From NCBI GenBank assembly GCA_001683735.1, contig LUGG01000004.1:868001-932000 (forward strand): 64,000 bases of DNA, read 5' to 3'. A model generated the notes under the pieces. It was not told the origin of the DNA, ran no database searches, and was given only the letters and a program-made list of their open reading frames with translations. Origin of the DNA: Grifola frondosa. Lineage: Eukaryota; Basidiomycota; Agaricomycetes; Polyporales; Grifolaceae. The position numbers and the translations under genes are program-made. Positions 38,960 through 49,373 of the stretch are shown here, piece after piece (position 1 is the first letter of the stretch; each line of letters begins with the position of its first letter).

Positions 38960-39381
38960 TTTGAGCACCAATACATCCGCTGAGGTTATTGGAGCAATTC
39001 CAGGTTCAATGATGCCTACGCTTCGATTTGACAAGGATCTGGGCGCGACACACGGAATAAATTCGCTCGTACTCCCCCTAGAGTTCATCCGCACCCCTGC
39101 AGGTACACCTACTAGTGGAGAATCAAATCTACATGCAGTCTTGAAGCTTGAGTAGTGACTCGTTCGCTTCTGCTGCGCACGGTCCCGCTCTGATTCTATC
39201 TGCAGAACATCTCCGTCCGTATTGTGGGCCCCGAGACTGTATATCCTGTGCCTGGCGTACCGTTGAGGCTATGTCACGGCCTTCAGCAAATTTGACCCCA
39301 TTGCAAAACACGAGATGCGGCTGGTGCAGGAGGCCTTTCTGGAAGCCATCCCGAAGACACAGTTATCGGATGTAATGGGAA
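38960..39381 (+). pseudogene. Protein-coding remnant, family not recognised
   Basis: Several stretches read like real protein but do not join into one frame. The clearest is at about 39209-39375: after a possible acceptor (ATCTGCAG) comes NISVRIVGPETVYPVPGVPL with a frame jump near 39272, then YVTAFSKFDPIAKHEMRLVQ, EAFLEAIPKTQLSDVMGK and a TGA. The same frame continues after the stop as CGFDYNLEWTTDVV. An upstream piece near 38960 (AEVIGAIPGSMMPTLRFDKD) may belong to it. No start codon can be assigned. It could be a broken gene or a gene damaged by the indels seen elsewhere in the window. Confidence 0.35.
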
Positions 39382-39595
39382 AATGATGCGGCTTTGACTA
39401 CAACCTAGAGTGGACGACAGATGTTGTAGTGCCAATATCTGTGTATGGGGATTTACAAGATAACTGGTACTCTTCAAATCGACGCATAAAAATGTCTTCG
39501 AACGAGAACACAAGTACCGTGAGATGTGAATGTATCTCTGTGTCAAGATGGCGCTGTCTGTGTTAGAGGAATGCTAGCTTGCAGGAAGGGATGCG

Positions 39596-39645
39596 ACGCG
39601 TCTGATACGCGTGACAAACGCGTAACGTCACGGTATCTGACGTCA
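39596..39645 (+). promoter_or_regulatory. Three MCB sites and one CRE upstream of the RCC1-like gene
   Basis: ACGCGT occurs at 39596-39601, 39607-39612 and 39618-39623, spaced 11 bases apart by start. An AACGTCAC and then a full TGACGTCA at 39638-39645 follow. The ATG is at 39741. The regular 11-base spacing places the three sites on the same face of the helix. Confidence 0.65.
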
Positions 39646-39740
39646 CGGGTAATACGCAACTCCCCCCTCTCTCAACTGTCCCCTAGGAATTGTTTTCGCC
39701 ATCCTGATTTCTTCCCGACAACAGCCTTCGACTATCCCAA

Positions 39741-41878
39741 ATGTGGAGAGGCGCTTGCCGTTCGTTCAGTGCCTCTGGCTCCCGCATCGCAAGCAGAAGA
39801 TTCTCCTCCCAAGCTGTTTCGTCTCGAGGCCCATCTCGTACCTTAATTATTGCAACTTCTACTGCTGTAGCAGTTGCTGGTACACTCTGGTATTCCGGGA
39901 AACCTGAAGTGATTCACAATGATGCCCCTTCACCTTCCTCCGAAACAGCCAAAGGAACCAATGCGCCAACCCCGGCAGCAGCAGGCAGCGAAGAATCACT
40001 CAACACCCTAGTATGGGGCTCTAATAGGTGCGTATAGAAGTCTCCACACGTGGTTGCACATATGAACTCCCTGCATAGAGCCCACCTGCTGTCCGTGGAT
40101 GGCGAGCTTCCCGAGTCGATCCGCACACCAGCGACAGCAGAATGGCTCGAGAATGTCGCCTTGCGCGACCTCGCTTTGCACGAGAAGCATGCTGCCTGCG
40201 TCGATGCGCGAGGGGACGTCTACCAGTGGGGCGACGGCTTCTTCGGCGGCGAGGCAGGCTTCCTCCTCGGGGAAGCCGCAACTCACGTTACGCGGGAAGG
40301 TGTGTATGGCTCCCCTTTTATCGCTGCCCGTAATTTACATGCTTATCTTGCCGATCGTATCGCAGAATATCACGCATCTGCAACTGACTCGCGGCAGCGT
40401 GTTTGCCCTCTCCGCCTCGGGGCGTATCTATGTGCTTGCGTCCGCGAAAAAGGCACAGGCACTCCAGGGCGGCGTGCCCACGCCTGCAAGCACGCCGTGG
40501 TGGAGCACCGGCTGGATGTGGGGCGAGGAGCAGGAGGTCGACTTCGCAGAGATCCTCCCAAGCGAGAAGCTCGCACACGGCGAGAGGTGCGTGTTCTCCC
40601 CTATCCTGTGTGACTCACGCAGATTCTCAATCGAAGCGTGTGATGTAGGTTCGTAGACATTGCCGCGGGCTCAGACCACCTCCTTGCGCTCACCTCCGCC
40701 GGCCGCACGTTCGCGCACCCAGTGTCGCCCAACGCGAACTCTCATGGACAGCTTGGCTTCCGCAAGTTCGACGTGGCCGCCCCTGCCGACCCAGCGCATC
40801 CGCACCTCCCCCACGGTCACGCACGGAGGCAGCTCGAGCTCACGCCCAAGGCCATTGCGGACCCGTATGCGAATGTAAGTCCTGCCACACGTCCTGCCAA
40901 TTTCCCGAAGGAGGTGGCGGCTGCGGGCGATCCCGATATCAGATTTTCGGACAGGCTATTTGAGGTCCCGGCGTTACGAGGCGTGAAAGTGGACCGCATC
41001 GCTGCGGGTGCCCGGAGTAGCTTCGTGCTGACCTCCACTGGGCGCGTGCTCGGCTGGGGCGCGAATGAATGCGGGTGCGTCTTGACATGTTGTAACCGCC
41101 CCATTATTGATGATATGTTGCACAGACAGCTCGGATTGGGTGGAAATGTGACGCTTGATGCCATTACCGTGCCTACAGAAATAATTCTTTGGCGGACGAC
41201 ACCTGCAACCATGAGAACGACGTGCTTGGACGTAGTTGCGGGTGAATAGTGATGTCACACTCAAAGCAGAAATAATTCGACTGACTGCGCTTCCGCAGGC
41301 GGTGATCTTACGGCGTTCAAGGTTGAGAGGGCAGACGGTTCTGGAATGCCTTACATTGACGTATTGACGTGCGGAAACGGGCAATGGGGTACGCTGGGGA
41401 ATGCCCAGTATAGCAGTGCGCAGGGCACCCCAGTCCGCACCAAAAACATCAGCGGACTCCTCGAATGTATGTGGCGATGTCTTTCAAAGCGCGAGCAGCT
41501 CTGATATATACATTATTATTCAGATAGCGAGGTAGCAAAAAACCTTCAGGCGATCATGCCGCAGGACATCTCGATTTCACCGACAGGGCATATCCTGGTC
41601 ACGCTCGATACGATGAGGCTTGCGGGACCCGGCGGGGTGGGCCGGGATGTGGTGGCATGGGGTGCGAACTATGACTACCAGCTAGGAAACGGGAAGCGCG
41701 GGAGTGTGGCGATACCGACGACGGTGAACACGGTAGAGAGGGGGAGCTGATGCTCATGAAGAAGAAGGCGGACGTACGGGACCTGCACGGGCATATATGG
41801 AAGAAGGCGGTAGAGGTCGAGCAGCGGGCTATTGCTGGATGGGGAAACAGTGTGGTATATTGGCGGATCTGTTCATGA
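39741..41878 (+). CDS. FMP25: RCC1-repeat protein, Fmp25-like, mitochondrial
   Basis: The ATG at 39741 gives a basic, Ser/Arg-rich presequence (MWRGACRSFSASGSRIASRR) then a hydrophobic segment (LIIATSTAVAVAGTLWY), fitting import and anchoring in the mitochondrial inner membrane. RCC1-type blades follow over about eight exons: ESLNTLVWGSNR, HAACVDARGDVYQWGDGFFG, QLTRGSVFALSASGRIYVLA, IAAGSDHLLALTSAGRTFAH, IAAGARSSFVLTSTGRVLGW and VDVLTCGNGQWGTLGN-type sequence. The last blade has VVAWGANYDYQLGNGKRGS. Read straight it stops at 41750. One more G in the G5 run at 41740-41744 continues it as ELMLMKKKADVRDLHGHIWK then AIAGWGNSVVYWRICS, the usual family end, to TGA 41876. In yeast Fmp25 is linked to respiratory complex III assembly; that role is inferred here. 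Confidence 0.8.
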
Positions 41879-42439
41879 GTGGACAGCAGTGATCACGATG
41901 GACGGATGCTGTTCCCTCCACTGTTCGCCAGGAGAGATGACGGTGTATTGTTAGGCATTCTAGTTCGGAAACACACCTCACGTTAGTTCGGACAGTACTT
42001 GCTGGAAGTGCGGTGTTGGCAGCGAGGTGAGAAAGTGTTTTTCACGATGAATTTATGATTGGCAACTGGAGAGGATATGTGAGAATGGAAGGCGATCCAG
42101 ATATGGTGCATGGTGATGGTTGGCAAGTACTGCCAGGCAATTGTACACCACACCCTGACCACGCCCCTCTGTCCCCTCTGTTCGCAAACCCCCATGTTCA
42201 TTCATTAACATCCTCATTACGTTCTGCTTGAGCCTCCCCCGCATGTGCACATAGTCTTCTATTCATTTTGCGACGATCCTTCGTTTTCAGCTATTCTGCA
42301 TCACCATATTCTCAGCGCTCAGGAGGCATCTGAATTCGAAGCACCCCTCGTTGCACAATCGCCTCGAGACCCCCACACATCTGACGAGCTGTGAGGCTCC
42401 TTTAACTCTTGGCCCACATCTCCCACCTCCACGACCATC
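41879..42439. other. Intergenic, nothing recognised
   Basis: Spacer between the RCC1-like gene and the next plus-strand gene. The last 120 bases are pyrimidine-rich, as in a basidiomycete leader. Confidence 0.4.
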
Positions 42440-43574
42440 ATGTCATCCCCGACGCGAGTCGTTTCGCCCTCTTCAATCTCTTCGTATGATTATTTCTCAG
42501 CACACTCCCATGCGAAGGATTCCTCGGAATCTGACCAGTCCTATGGCACACTATCGGACGAAACGTCCTCAAATGATGACGAGATTGTCTTGTCCTTCTC
42601 TGAGATATCATTCTCGTCGATGTCATTTTCTGGGATCCTCTCCCAACACCCGGACATCCCGCGCTCTCCTGGAGCCTTCTCGGACGATGAGTTCATTCTC
42701 ATGAGCAGACCAAGGACACCTTCGAGGTCCGCAGTGATCTCTGCTGGTACACGCGGCTCCGATACTTCTACATCTGAAGACGAGTTGGCTGCATCGTTTG
42801 CCGCCTTCTCCCTCACCATCGCTAACACTGGAGCTTCTGCGGGAAAGAAAAAGAGACGGACCAGGAAGAAGCGCGCTGCCGCTGCCGCTGCATCTAGCAG
42901 TGCGGTCGAAACTAAGGCTGTGAAGCCGAAGAAGAAGGCAAAGTCTCAGGTGCAGGCCTCGTCTCCTGCAAGCGTGACTCCTCAGACTGCCCAGTCAAAG
43001 ACGGCGAGGAGGAAAGCGAGGAAGACTGCTGCACGGGCGACAGCCCCGTTGTGTCCAGCGCGACCCGGTTTTGGTGATCGTCCTGTCGTGGACGACGTAT
43101 CGAAGACAGGTGATTACGCTGGTGTCACTTGTACGACGATGCGCACCAGTACATATCTTCGTACGTTCCCTATCTCACTTTCACACCTTGTGCCACACTC
43201 ACTCCCCCTCAGTTTCCTATCAGACCCTGCATCGAAGTCCGGCACATCCAACCTTACCCTCTTGCAGGCCCTCATTATCGAGCTAGGCCTTTGCCCCTCT
43301 GCGCTCTCCCCATCTGCTGCTTCTTTCTCCTTCCACAATCTCCCCTCGCTCCCGCACTCTCTCCGCGCAGCGAAGGCGCTGCTCAAGTCCGCGCGTATTC
43401 CTGAATGTGTGTGACTACCTCGCCGTGCGCGGCCAAGGCCTCGATGCGCTCCGCGCCGTGATGCACCCGAGCCGCAGCGCCCTCATGCGTGAGCTTCGCG
43501 GTGGGAAACGCGCATCGTTGAAGTGGGTGAAGCAGTCTGGGCTGAACGTGCTTCTGGTGACGTGCTACCGGTGA
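42440..43574 (+). CDS. Uncharacterised basidiomycete protein with basic middle and folded C-terminal part
   Basis: The ATG at 42440 starts a Ser-rich acidic N terminus (MSSPTRVVSPSSISSYDYFS). A basic, Ala-rich stretch (GKKKRRTRKKRAAAAAAS) follows, looking like a nuclear or nucleolar signal. A short exon reads YDDAHQYIS near 43128. After an intron the folded part runs FLSDPASKSGTSNLTLLQAL, IIELGLCPSALSPS, LPSLPHSLRAAKALLKSAR, then FLNVCDYLAVRGQGLDALRA, VMHPSRSALMRELRGGKRAS, LKWVKQSGLNVLLVTCYR and TGA 43572. The frame jumps near 43398 (one extra or two missing bases). I recall the C-terminal pattern from other basidiomycete genomes but know no function. Confidence 0.65.
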
Positions 43575-44630
43575 GCCCGGCGGTGACGTCGAGCGCGAGT
43601 CTGCAGCGCGCTGCAGACTCATGCTATTCGGCGACCATAGGTCATCGATGATCGTCGTTATCTTGACGATTCGGGACGGCGTTATTATGGACTATCTTTT
43701 GCGTGCTTAATCTTGCGTACCTTCCGGCGGTGTTAAACTGTGTCCCTCCATCCCCTCTCATGGTTCATCCTAATTTCTTGCCATTTATCTTCGTGCGTCT
43801 CCATCTAGTTGATCTGATCTGCGTGTTGTATGCTACTACTTGTACATTATCCTCCCGCCCGTCGTCTCCCGGGACACCCCCTCTACTGCTGTCCGTGATC
43901 TTTCGTCACTCATTGCGGAATTCCGTGCTTGAGGTGACCTTTGATCATATTGAATAGATTGTACTGTATGAATGCTGTATCTGTTTCTGTCGTCGTCTTG
44001 ATCATCAACATTCAATGTTGACATACGTTAAGTTTCACTCATGTTGCGAGACGTCCGGAACGAATTTGGACCGTTCTTCATACTGTCCTATACGAACTGT
44101 CTGATAAACGGGATGGTCCGGTAGCTCCCTAAACGGTGCGCCTTGGATCTCTGATCATCGTCACTACATTGTCGAATGCTCATCATTTGAGTTCAGGCTG
44201 CGGTCAGCCGTCCGCTGAGCTTCCGTTGAGAGACACACAGCATGTTCGACAAAAGAAGCCCGATATATCAGCCTAACGCACACCAGTGCGTACAGATTAG
44301 ACGTGCGAGATTAGACTCAGCGACGTATACGTATAGTAAGTACGCGGCACATGAATGAGCGCATCTCTACCAACGATCAACGTTCACCGCCACCATGCGC
44401 ATCGACACTAACAAAGGGTATCATCCACCTTGCTAGCGAGGCGCCGAGCGAGGTAGAATCAGCACGACGAAAGAAACAAATATGGGGAGGGGAAAGCGTA
44501 GTAGTAAGAATAGGTTGGAAGGTAGAACAGCACCGGGTATACTTTAGTCTTCAGTGTCTAGTGTCCACATCAGGCCGGAGCCCGATACGTCGAAACACTG
44601 TTCGGCGCGACGCGATCAACGACGCCGCGC
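43575..44630. other. Intergenic, nothing recognised
   Basis: About 1 kb between convergent genes with no protein-like reading, RNA gene or repeat that I could support. Confidence 0.4.
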
Positions 44631-45713
44631 TCAGCTCGACTCAGCGCCAGCGAGCATGAGCTCCGCCATGCCGACATAGGCCTGGTTCAGAGACTGAAGA
44701 GTCCCACTCGCAGCGGAGGTCGCCGCGGGCACTGCGGAGATGGTGCTGCTCGAACTGGAAGAACTGCTCGAGGAGGAAGTGGGCGTGGTCGAAGTGTGCG
44801 AGGTGGTAGGGGTAGTCTTCGTGCTGGAGCTGCTCGTAGTAGGGGTGGAGCTCGTGGTGGGGGTGGTGGAGTGCGTGGTAGAGGTCGTTGTCGGCGTCCA
44901 CGTGGTCGACGTCGAGGTGTGGTGGGTGGTGGAGGGAGGCGGCTCATAGGTGGTGGAAGGCGGCTCCCAGGTGGAAGAAGGCGTCGACGTGGTCTTCGGT
45001 TCCGGGCTCGACGTGGTCGGGTCGCTGCTGCTGCTTCCGCCGCCGCCGCTGCCATCGTTGTACCACCATGTGGCAGTCAGGACACCGACGCTGGTATCCG
45101 CAAAGTGCTCAAACAGGCCTTGCGAAAGATCGAGACCCCCGTAAGGGCAACCAGGACACTAAGACCAAAGGTGTTAATATATGGATTCTGGCGTGTCAAG
45201 CAGCACATACTTCGTCCATGATAGTAGCAACGGCGGTCTTGCCATTGGCCTCGATGGTGATCGACCTGAAGCAGTTAGGACCAGGGTAGCCGGAACCATA
45301 TAGCTAAGGAAGGAGCGTCAGTACAATATGTCAATGCAAGTAACATGCTACAGAAAACTAACTGGCGTGTCCAAAGCAACAATCTGTTTGATCCATGTTA
45401 GCAAGGAGAATTTGGCGGCTGTAGCGGCCAATTACTCACGTAGTCGCTTTCAACGTTGGTCTGACCGCAAGCACCCCTATAAAATTACTGTCACCACGGA
45501 GCTGCTCGTCATAGAGTCTTCCACTTACAATCCGACAGCATAGTAGGTGAGACGCGCATTAGTATAAGTCTCGCGCTTGTGCAAGTTCAAGTCGCCACGA
45601 GCACGGCGCGCGAGCGGGTCGTGATTGCGCCCGTGAGAGTGACCCTTGCCGACCACAGCGAAGGGGAGGCCGAGCGCGAGGAGCGAAAATCCAAAGAGAG
45701 TGGACGAGCGCAT
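44631..45713 (-). CDS. Secreted RlpA-like DPBB protein A (riboflavin-aldehyde-forming-enzyme type)
   Basis: This is the first of four related minus-strand genes. A signal peptide (MRSSTLFGFSLLALGLPFAV) precedes a basic, KEX2-like region (PLARRARGDLNLHKRE). The double-psi beta-barrel is split over small exons: RLTYYAVGLGACGQTNVESD, YIVALDTP, then YGSGYPGPNCFRSITIEANG, KTAVATIMDE, and CPGCPYGGLDLSQGLFEHFA. A long Ser/Thr/Pro tail follows (TTSTTHSTTPTTSSTPTTSS), surely O-glycosylated, ending SLNQAYVGMAELMLAGAESS at TGA 44631. The conserved Cys pairs and the Asp of LDLS are present. Such proteins occur in the wall or outside; catalytic activity is unproven for most members. The frame is clean. 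The antisense of the tail gives long spurious open frames. Confidence 0.85.
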
Positions 45714-46240
45714 GTTTGGTAGGTTTCAGACAGCCAGGGACGGGAAATAAAGATATTTTCTTGGTCGTATGGGAACGATATAGAAGGAGCGTGAAGGACA
45801 GCGAGCGGTGACGGCTGAAAACCGTGGAAGGGGCAGGAGCACAAAAGACTGAGCAGAGACGTCTGAAGGGAAGAGGAACGTTGTTCGCGCTCGGCGTAAC
45901 TATTTGTCCCGACCAAACACAGTCCAAGCCTCTATCCACGCCGGCCTCTCCCCTCCGCACACACCCAAGCCAACCATTAGTCGAACCCGGGCAACCGTCG
46001 ACAATGTTCTTGTCATCTTGCTTGTCAAGTTAAGCGCATATTTAACGGCGATCCACAACTCGAGCCACCATCGAAACTCTAGAGCATAGCCACAGGTACG
46101 AATTGATTAAAATAGCGTATAATTTCTTTTGCATAGCGTTGCAGACCCATAATATCAGTAAAAACGAGTGAATGTGCTCGTCGACAACTTGCTCCAATTT
46201 TCTATCTCCCAAAATCTTTATACGCTCCCATTATCCATCC

Positions 46241-47213
46241 TCACTGCGCAGAATCTAAGTAGGCAGCACCCATAAGACCGGTAAGCTGAACGAGCGCCAG
46301 GGTGAACTGGTTGATGTTCCCGCTATCAAAGACCTCTGCCGTAGGCGTTGGAGCCGCCGAGGTCGTGCTGCTCGTGGTAGTCGAGGAACTGCTCGAGGAA
46401 GACGTAGAGCTTGATGTAGACGAATATGTGCTAGTCGTGGTCGGCTTCGGCTTTGAAGACGTCGAAGAGTGCGAGGTTGTGGTGGAAGTTGGCGTGGGAG
46501 TTGGCGTCGGCGTCGGCGTCGTGGGGGTAGGGGGGGAGTGGGAGTCTCCGATGTCGAAGGCGGGGAGGAGTGGAAGTCGAGCTAGGTGAAGGCTGAGCAC
46601 CACTGCCGAACACCCATGCGCCGAATATTTCCCCGGCAGCGGTGCTGGCGAAGTAGTTCATGAGACCCTCAGAGAAATCAAGGCCACCGTAAGGGCATCC
46701 AGGACACTAAGCGTTGCAGAGTAGTGGTTCCAATCAATGAGTATCATGTTAACAGATGAATCCTCACCTCGTCAGTGATCGTCGCCTGGGCTGTCTTTCC
46801 TTGATATGTAATGGTGATTTTATCGTAACAGTGCGAACCGCCATCCCATTGCTGATAACAAAACAATTAGAGTGCTAGCAGCCACCGCGGCTGGATGGCA
46901 CCTTACATCACTGTTCAACGCGACAATCTGATAGGATGCGCGTTCAAAAAGTATTGTGATCTATACGGAAGAGAATACTCACGAAATCCCCAGGCTGGTC
47001 GAACGAACCACACGCATTCATGCCGTCATTGTAGTAAGTGAACTGAGCATTGTCAAACCGCTTGTGCATCTGGCGGTCGCGTTCCACTACATTCACAGCA
47101 TGACGACGCCTTCCAACGTCGTGGATCCTTCTGAAAGAGTCGGCGGAAACAAGGGAAGAGACAGACAAAGCAATAACGAGAGTCGAGAGAAAAAGACCGG
47201 TGAACTTGGGCAT
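46241..47213 (-). CDS. Secreted RlpA-like DPBB protein B
   Basis: This is a close paralogue of gene A. The signal peptide is MPKFTGLFLSTLVIALSVSS, followed by a basic region. The barrel reads FTYYNDGMNACGSFDQPGDF, IVALNSD, QWDGGSHCYDKITITYQGKT, AQATITDE, CPGCPYGGLDFSEGLMNYFA. The tail has a (TP)n stretch and Ser/Thr runs, then NINQFTLALVQLTGLMGAAY ending DSAQ; the end resembles that of gene A. In the tail a run of seven C on the coding strand (G7 at 46530-46536) shifts the frame; six C, or nine, joins the two parts. That is a likely run-length error or a real slippage site. It lies about 530 bases from gene A. Confidence 0.8.
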
Positions 47214-47575
47214 TGTGAGACGAGCGTTCGAGATGGATTAGATGCTAAGCTTGCGAAGGGTAGAGACAGGAAAGGCCAAGGTACCAGGCCAACTCGCGTG
47301 CAGCAGGGTATCGAGGATGAAGAAGGGTCAAGTTGAATTCGTCGCCATGTCCTCTTCGCCAATCCCGTCGTGATTTCCCTCGGGACCTTCTTCTCAAAAA
47401 GGCAGACCCGGAGGACGCGTACGTAATCCTTGACGGGCGTGGTCACATCCTCATCCCTCGACGTCCAGCGCGGAAATCCTTTATCGAGTAGACCGTGCTT
47501 GCAACACGCGACCGTCTCCTGAGCCATTGTATCTCAACCGTTACTTCACTCAGTCGGTCACCGTCGGATCTTGTC

Positions 47576-48288
47576 ATGTCTGGCTTCCCTTGGTTTCGTA
47601 TCGGTCTCTCCACCACTGGAAGTACGCACCCCTCGCACCTCTGTGAAACGAAACGTGCTTCTTACGTTCCGACTAAATGACTTTGCGGATCGTTGATTTG
47701 ACAGTCGTCGGTTTGGGATACCTCATAATGCGTGGTTCGTTTGCCCATTGTCAAACCTGTGGCAGTCTTTGATCCGCCCACTGTCTCGACCATTATCTGT
47801 GACCGCCGTCTTCGTTGCACCGACACAGCAACCGTCCCATCACCAGAGCAGACGTATGCTGTGAGTAGTACATTTTCATTCGTCAACATGTCAGCCGCCG
47901 CCGCCTCGGCGTACAGTATTCAGTGAATCACGTTGTGCTATGCTTGCATCCTATGGTACCCATGCCACCACCACCGGAGATTTAAGAGCTAGCTCATATG
48001 TTGGCGCTAATAATGCTCTTACTACCTGCTACCCCTTTGTTGATACCATTCCATAACTAACCCGTGCATTCTACAGGCTATGGCCCCTGACTTGCGTCAC
48101 CAGATTGATGCAACTCGCGCAGCAAGGGTAGCAAGAGAACGTGAGACGGAACAACAACGGACCGCTCAGGTCAGTTTTCTCTTTGATATTCATGAAGTCA
48201 TCGTTCTTACAAGACTCTACATTCTTTTCAGTTAAAAGACCCTGATTCGCAGAAGCCTGTTTGGGCGGATTCGTCAAGATCACAATAG
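47576..48288 (+). CDS. CBP4: Mitochondrial assembly factor Cbp4 (cytochrome bc1 complex)
   Basis: A small protein of about 90 residues is built from five tiny exons. Exon 1 is MSGFPWFRIGLSTTG (47576-47622). Exon 2 gives IVGLGYLIMR, completing a membrane helix. Exon 3 is TVPSPEQTYA, exon 4 AMAPDLRHQIDATRAARVAR then ERETEQQRTAQ, and exon 5 LKDPDSQKPVWADSSRSQ ending TAG 48286. The membrane anchor, the TVPxPEQTY turn, the charged helix and the PVWAD end match fungal Cbp4, an inner-membrane chaperone for cytochrome b assembly. All introns have GT-AG ends and the frame is intact. It lies on the opposite strand within the DPBB gene array, only about 360 bases from the start of gene B. Confidence 0.85.
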
Positions 48289-48762
48289 CTCCTCAACCGG
48301 GCATCCAAAAGTTCAGGTTTCCTGAAGGGCACTGCTTTACTGCAACTTTGTATATTTTGTATAATCCCGATGTTCCTGCTCTGTTTAATTGCATAACATC
48401 TATATGCTCGCAGACCTCGGACCGCAAATCAGGAGATGTGCTGGGTCTGATGAGCTCCTACATTACAGTTTGCATCCAGCCGTCGCGTCTGGACGACGAT
48501 CCACAATGATGAGTTCATGGCACGCGACCACATTTGCCATTACGAAGTGTAGTAACGTACGCCCCACTTGTACCCATGGAAAGCAAGGAAGAATTATGAC
48601 AAAAGAGACGACTGATAGCGTATACCACAACTGATCAGAGCACATCATGGAGGGTGGATGAACTTCATGAAGACCACCTTGCGACCCGGTGACATCGCGC
48701 CTAGAACACGAAAGACCGCCGAGACTGTAAAACCCCTTCCCAGGTGTGCCGGGCGAAGACCA
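48289..48762. other. Convergent intergenic region, nothing recognised
   Basis: 3' regions of CBP4 and of DPBB gene C meet here. No coding or repeat signal was supported. Confidence 0.4.
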
Positions 48763-49373
48763 CTAGCTGTTGTAGACCCAGTTCCCGTATATGACTCCCT
48801 GGTCCGGGGAGGCAAGATGGGAGAAGAGCCCTTTGGACATATCCAGATCGTACTCTTTGCACCCCGGGCACTGTGCTCCCAGCGAGTCAGAGGCCGTGAT
48901 GCGGTACATGCAGAGCGACGAGCACGGAACGCACCTCGTCAGTGATTTTCGCCTGTGTGGTCTGGCCATTATATGTGATCGCGATCGTCTTGAAGCAATG
49001 TTTGCCATTGCCAAATTGCTAGAAGGTCCAAGCTGAGTACTCGCAAAGGTAGCGGAGAGCACTGCCACGCTTACATCACTGCTCACTGCGACGACCTGCA
49101 GCAAGGCGTCAGACACACGGCGGCTGCGCAGCGCGCTGGCAACGTTACTCACCCAGTCATTGTCCGAGTCTGTTGAGCCACAGGCGTTCTCACCCGCGTC
49201 ATACCAGGTGAACTTCGCGTCGCTATAACGCTTCTCGAGAGCGTCATGGGTTGCTCCAGGCGAGCCTTGCCGACATGCCTTCCGGGAGATCGCAGGTGCG
49301 GCGATCCTCCCAGAGCTAGGGTGCAGAGGGAGAGATTAAAGAAGGTAAAGATAAAAGAACGACTGAAGAACAT
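48763..49373 (-). CDS. Secreted RlpA-like DPBB protein C, without Ser/Thr tail
   Basis: The ATG at 49373 gives a signal peptide (MFFSRSFIFTFFNLSLCTLA). A frame jump near 49255 (one missing base, probably G) leads to ATHDALEKRYSDAKFTWYDA and GENACGSTDSDNDW. Spliced exons then give VVAVSSDV, QFGNGKHCFKTIAITYNGQT, TQAKITDE and CPGCKEYDLDMSKGLFSHLA. The protein ends YGNWVYNS at 48763, directly after the barrel. Compared with A and B it keeps CPGC, but the usual PYGG is KEYD, and the long O-glycosylated tail is absent. It is a divergent paralogue in the same array. Confidence 0.75.

Noticed and set aside
44687..45221. Long open frames on both strands rich in Arg/Pro/Ala or Val/Glu/Gly over the end of DPBB gene A
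   Set aside because: They are other-frame readings of the gene's Ser/Thr/Pro tail, whose codon bias leaves all frames open. The true frame continues from the DPBB domain with clean splices.
46302..46589. Plus-strand open frame rich in Val/Glu/Gly
   Set aside because: It is the antisense of the Ser/Thr tail of DPBB gene B.
47093..47527. Minus-strand 144-residue open frame upstream of DPBB gene B
   Set aside because: It overlaps gene B exon 1 in another frame, has no recognisable family, and occupies the expected promoter of gene B.
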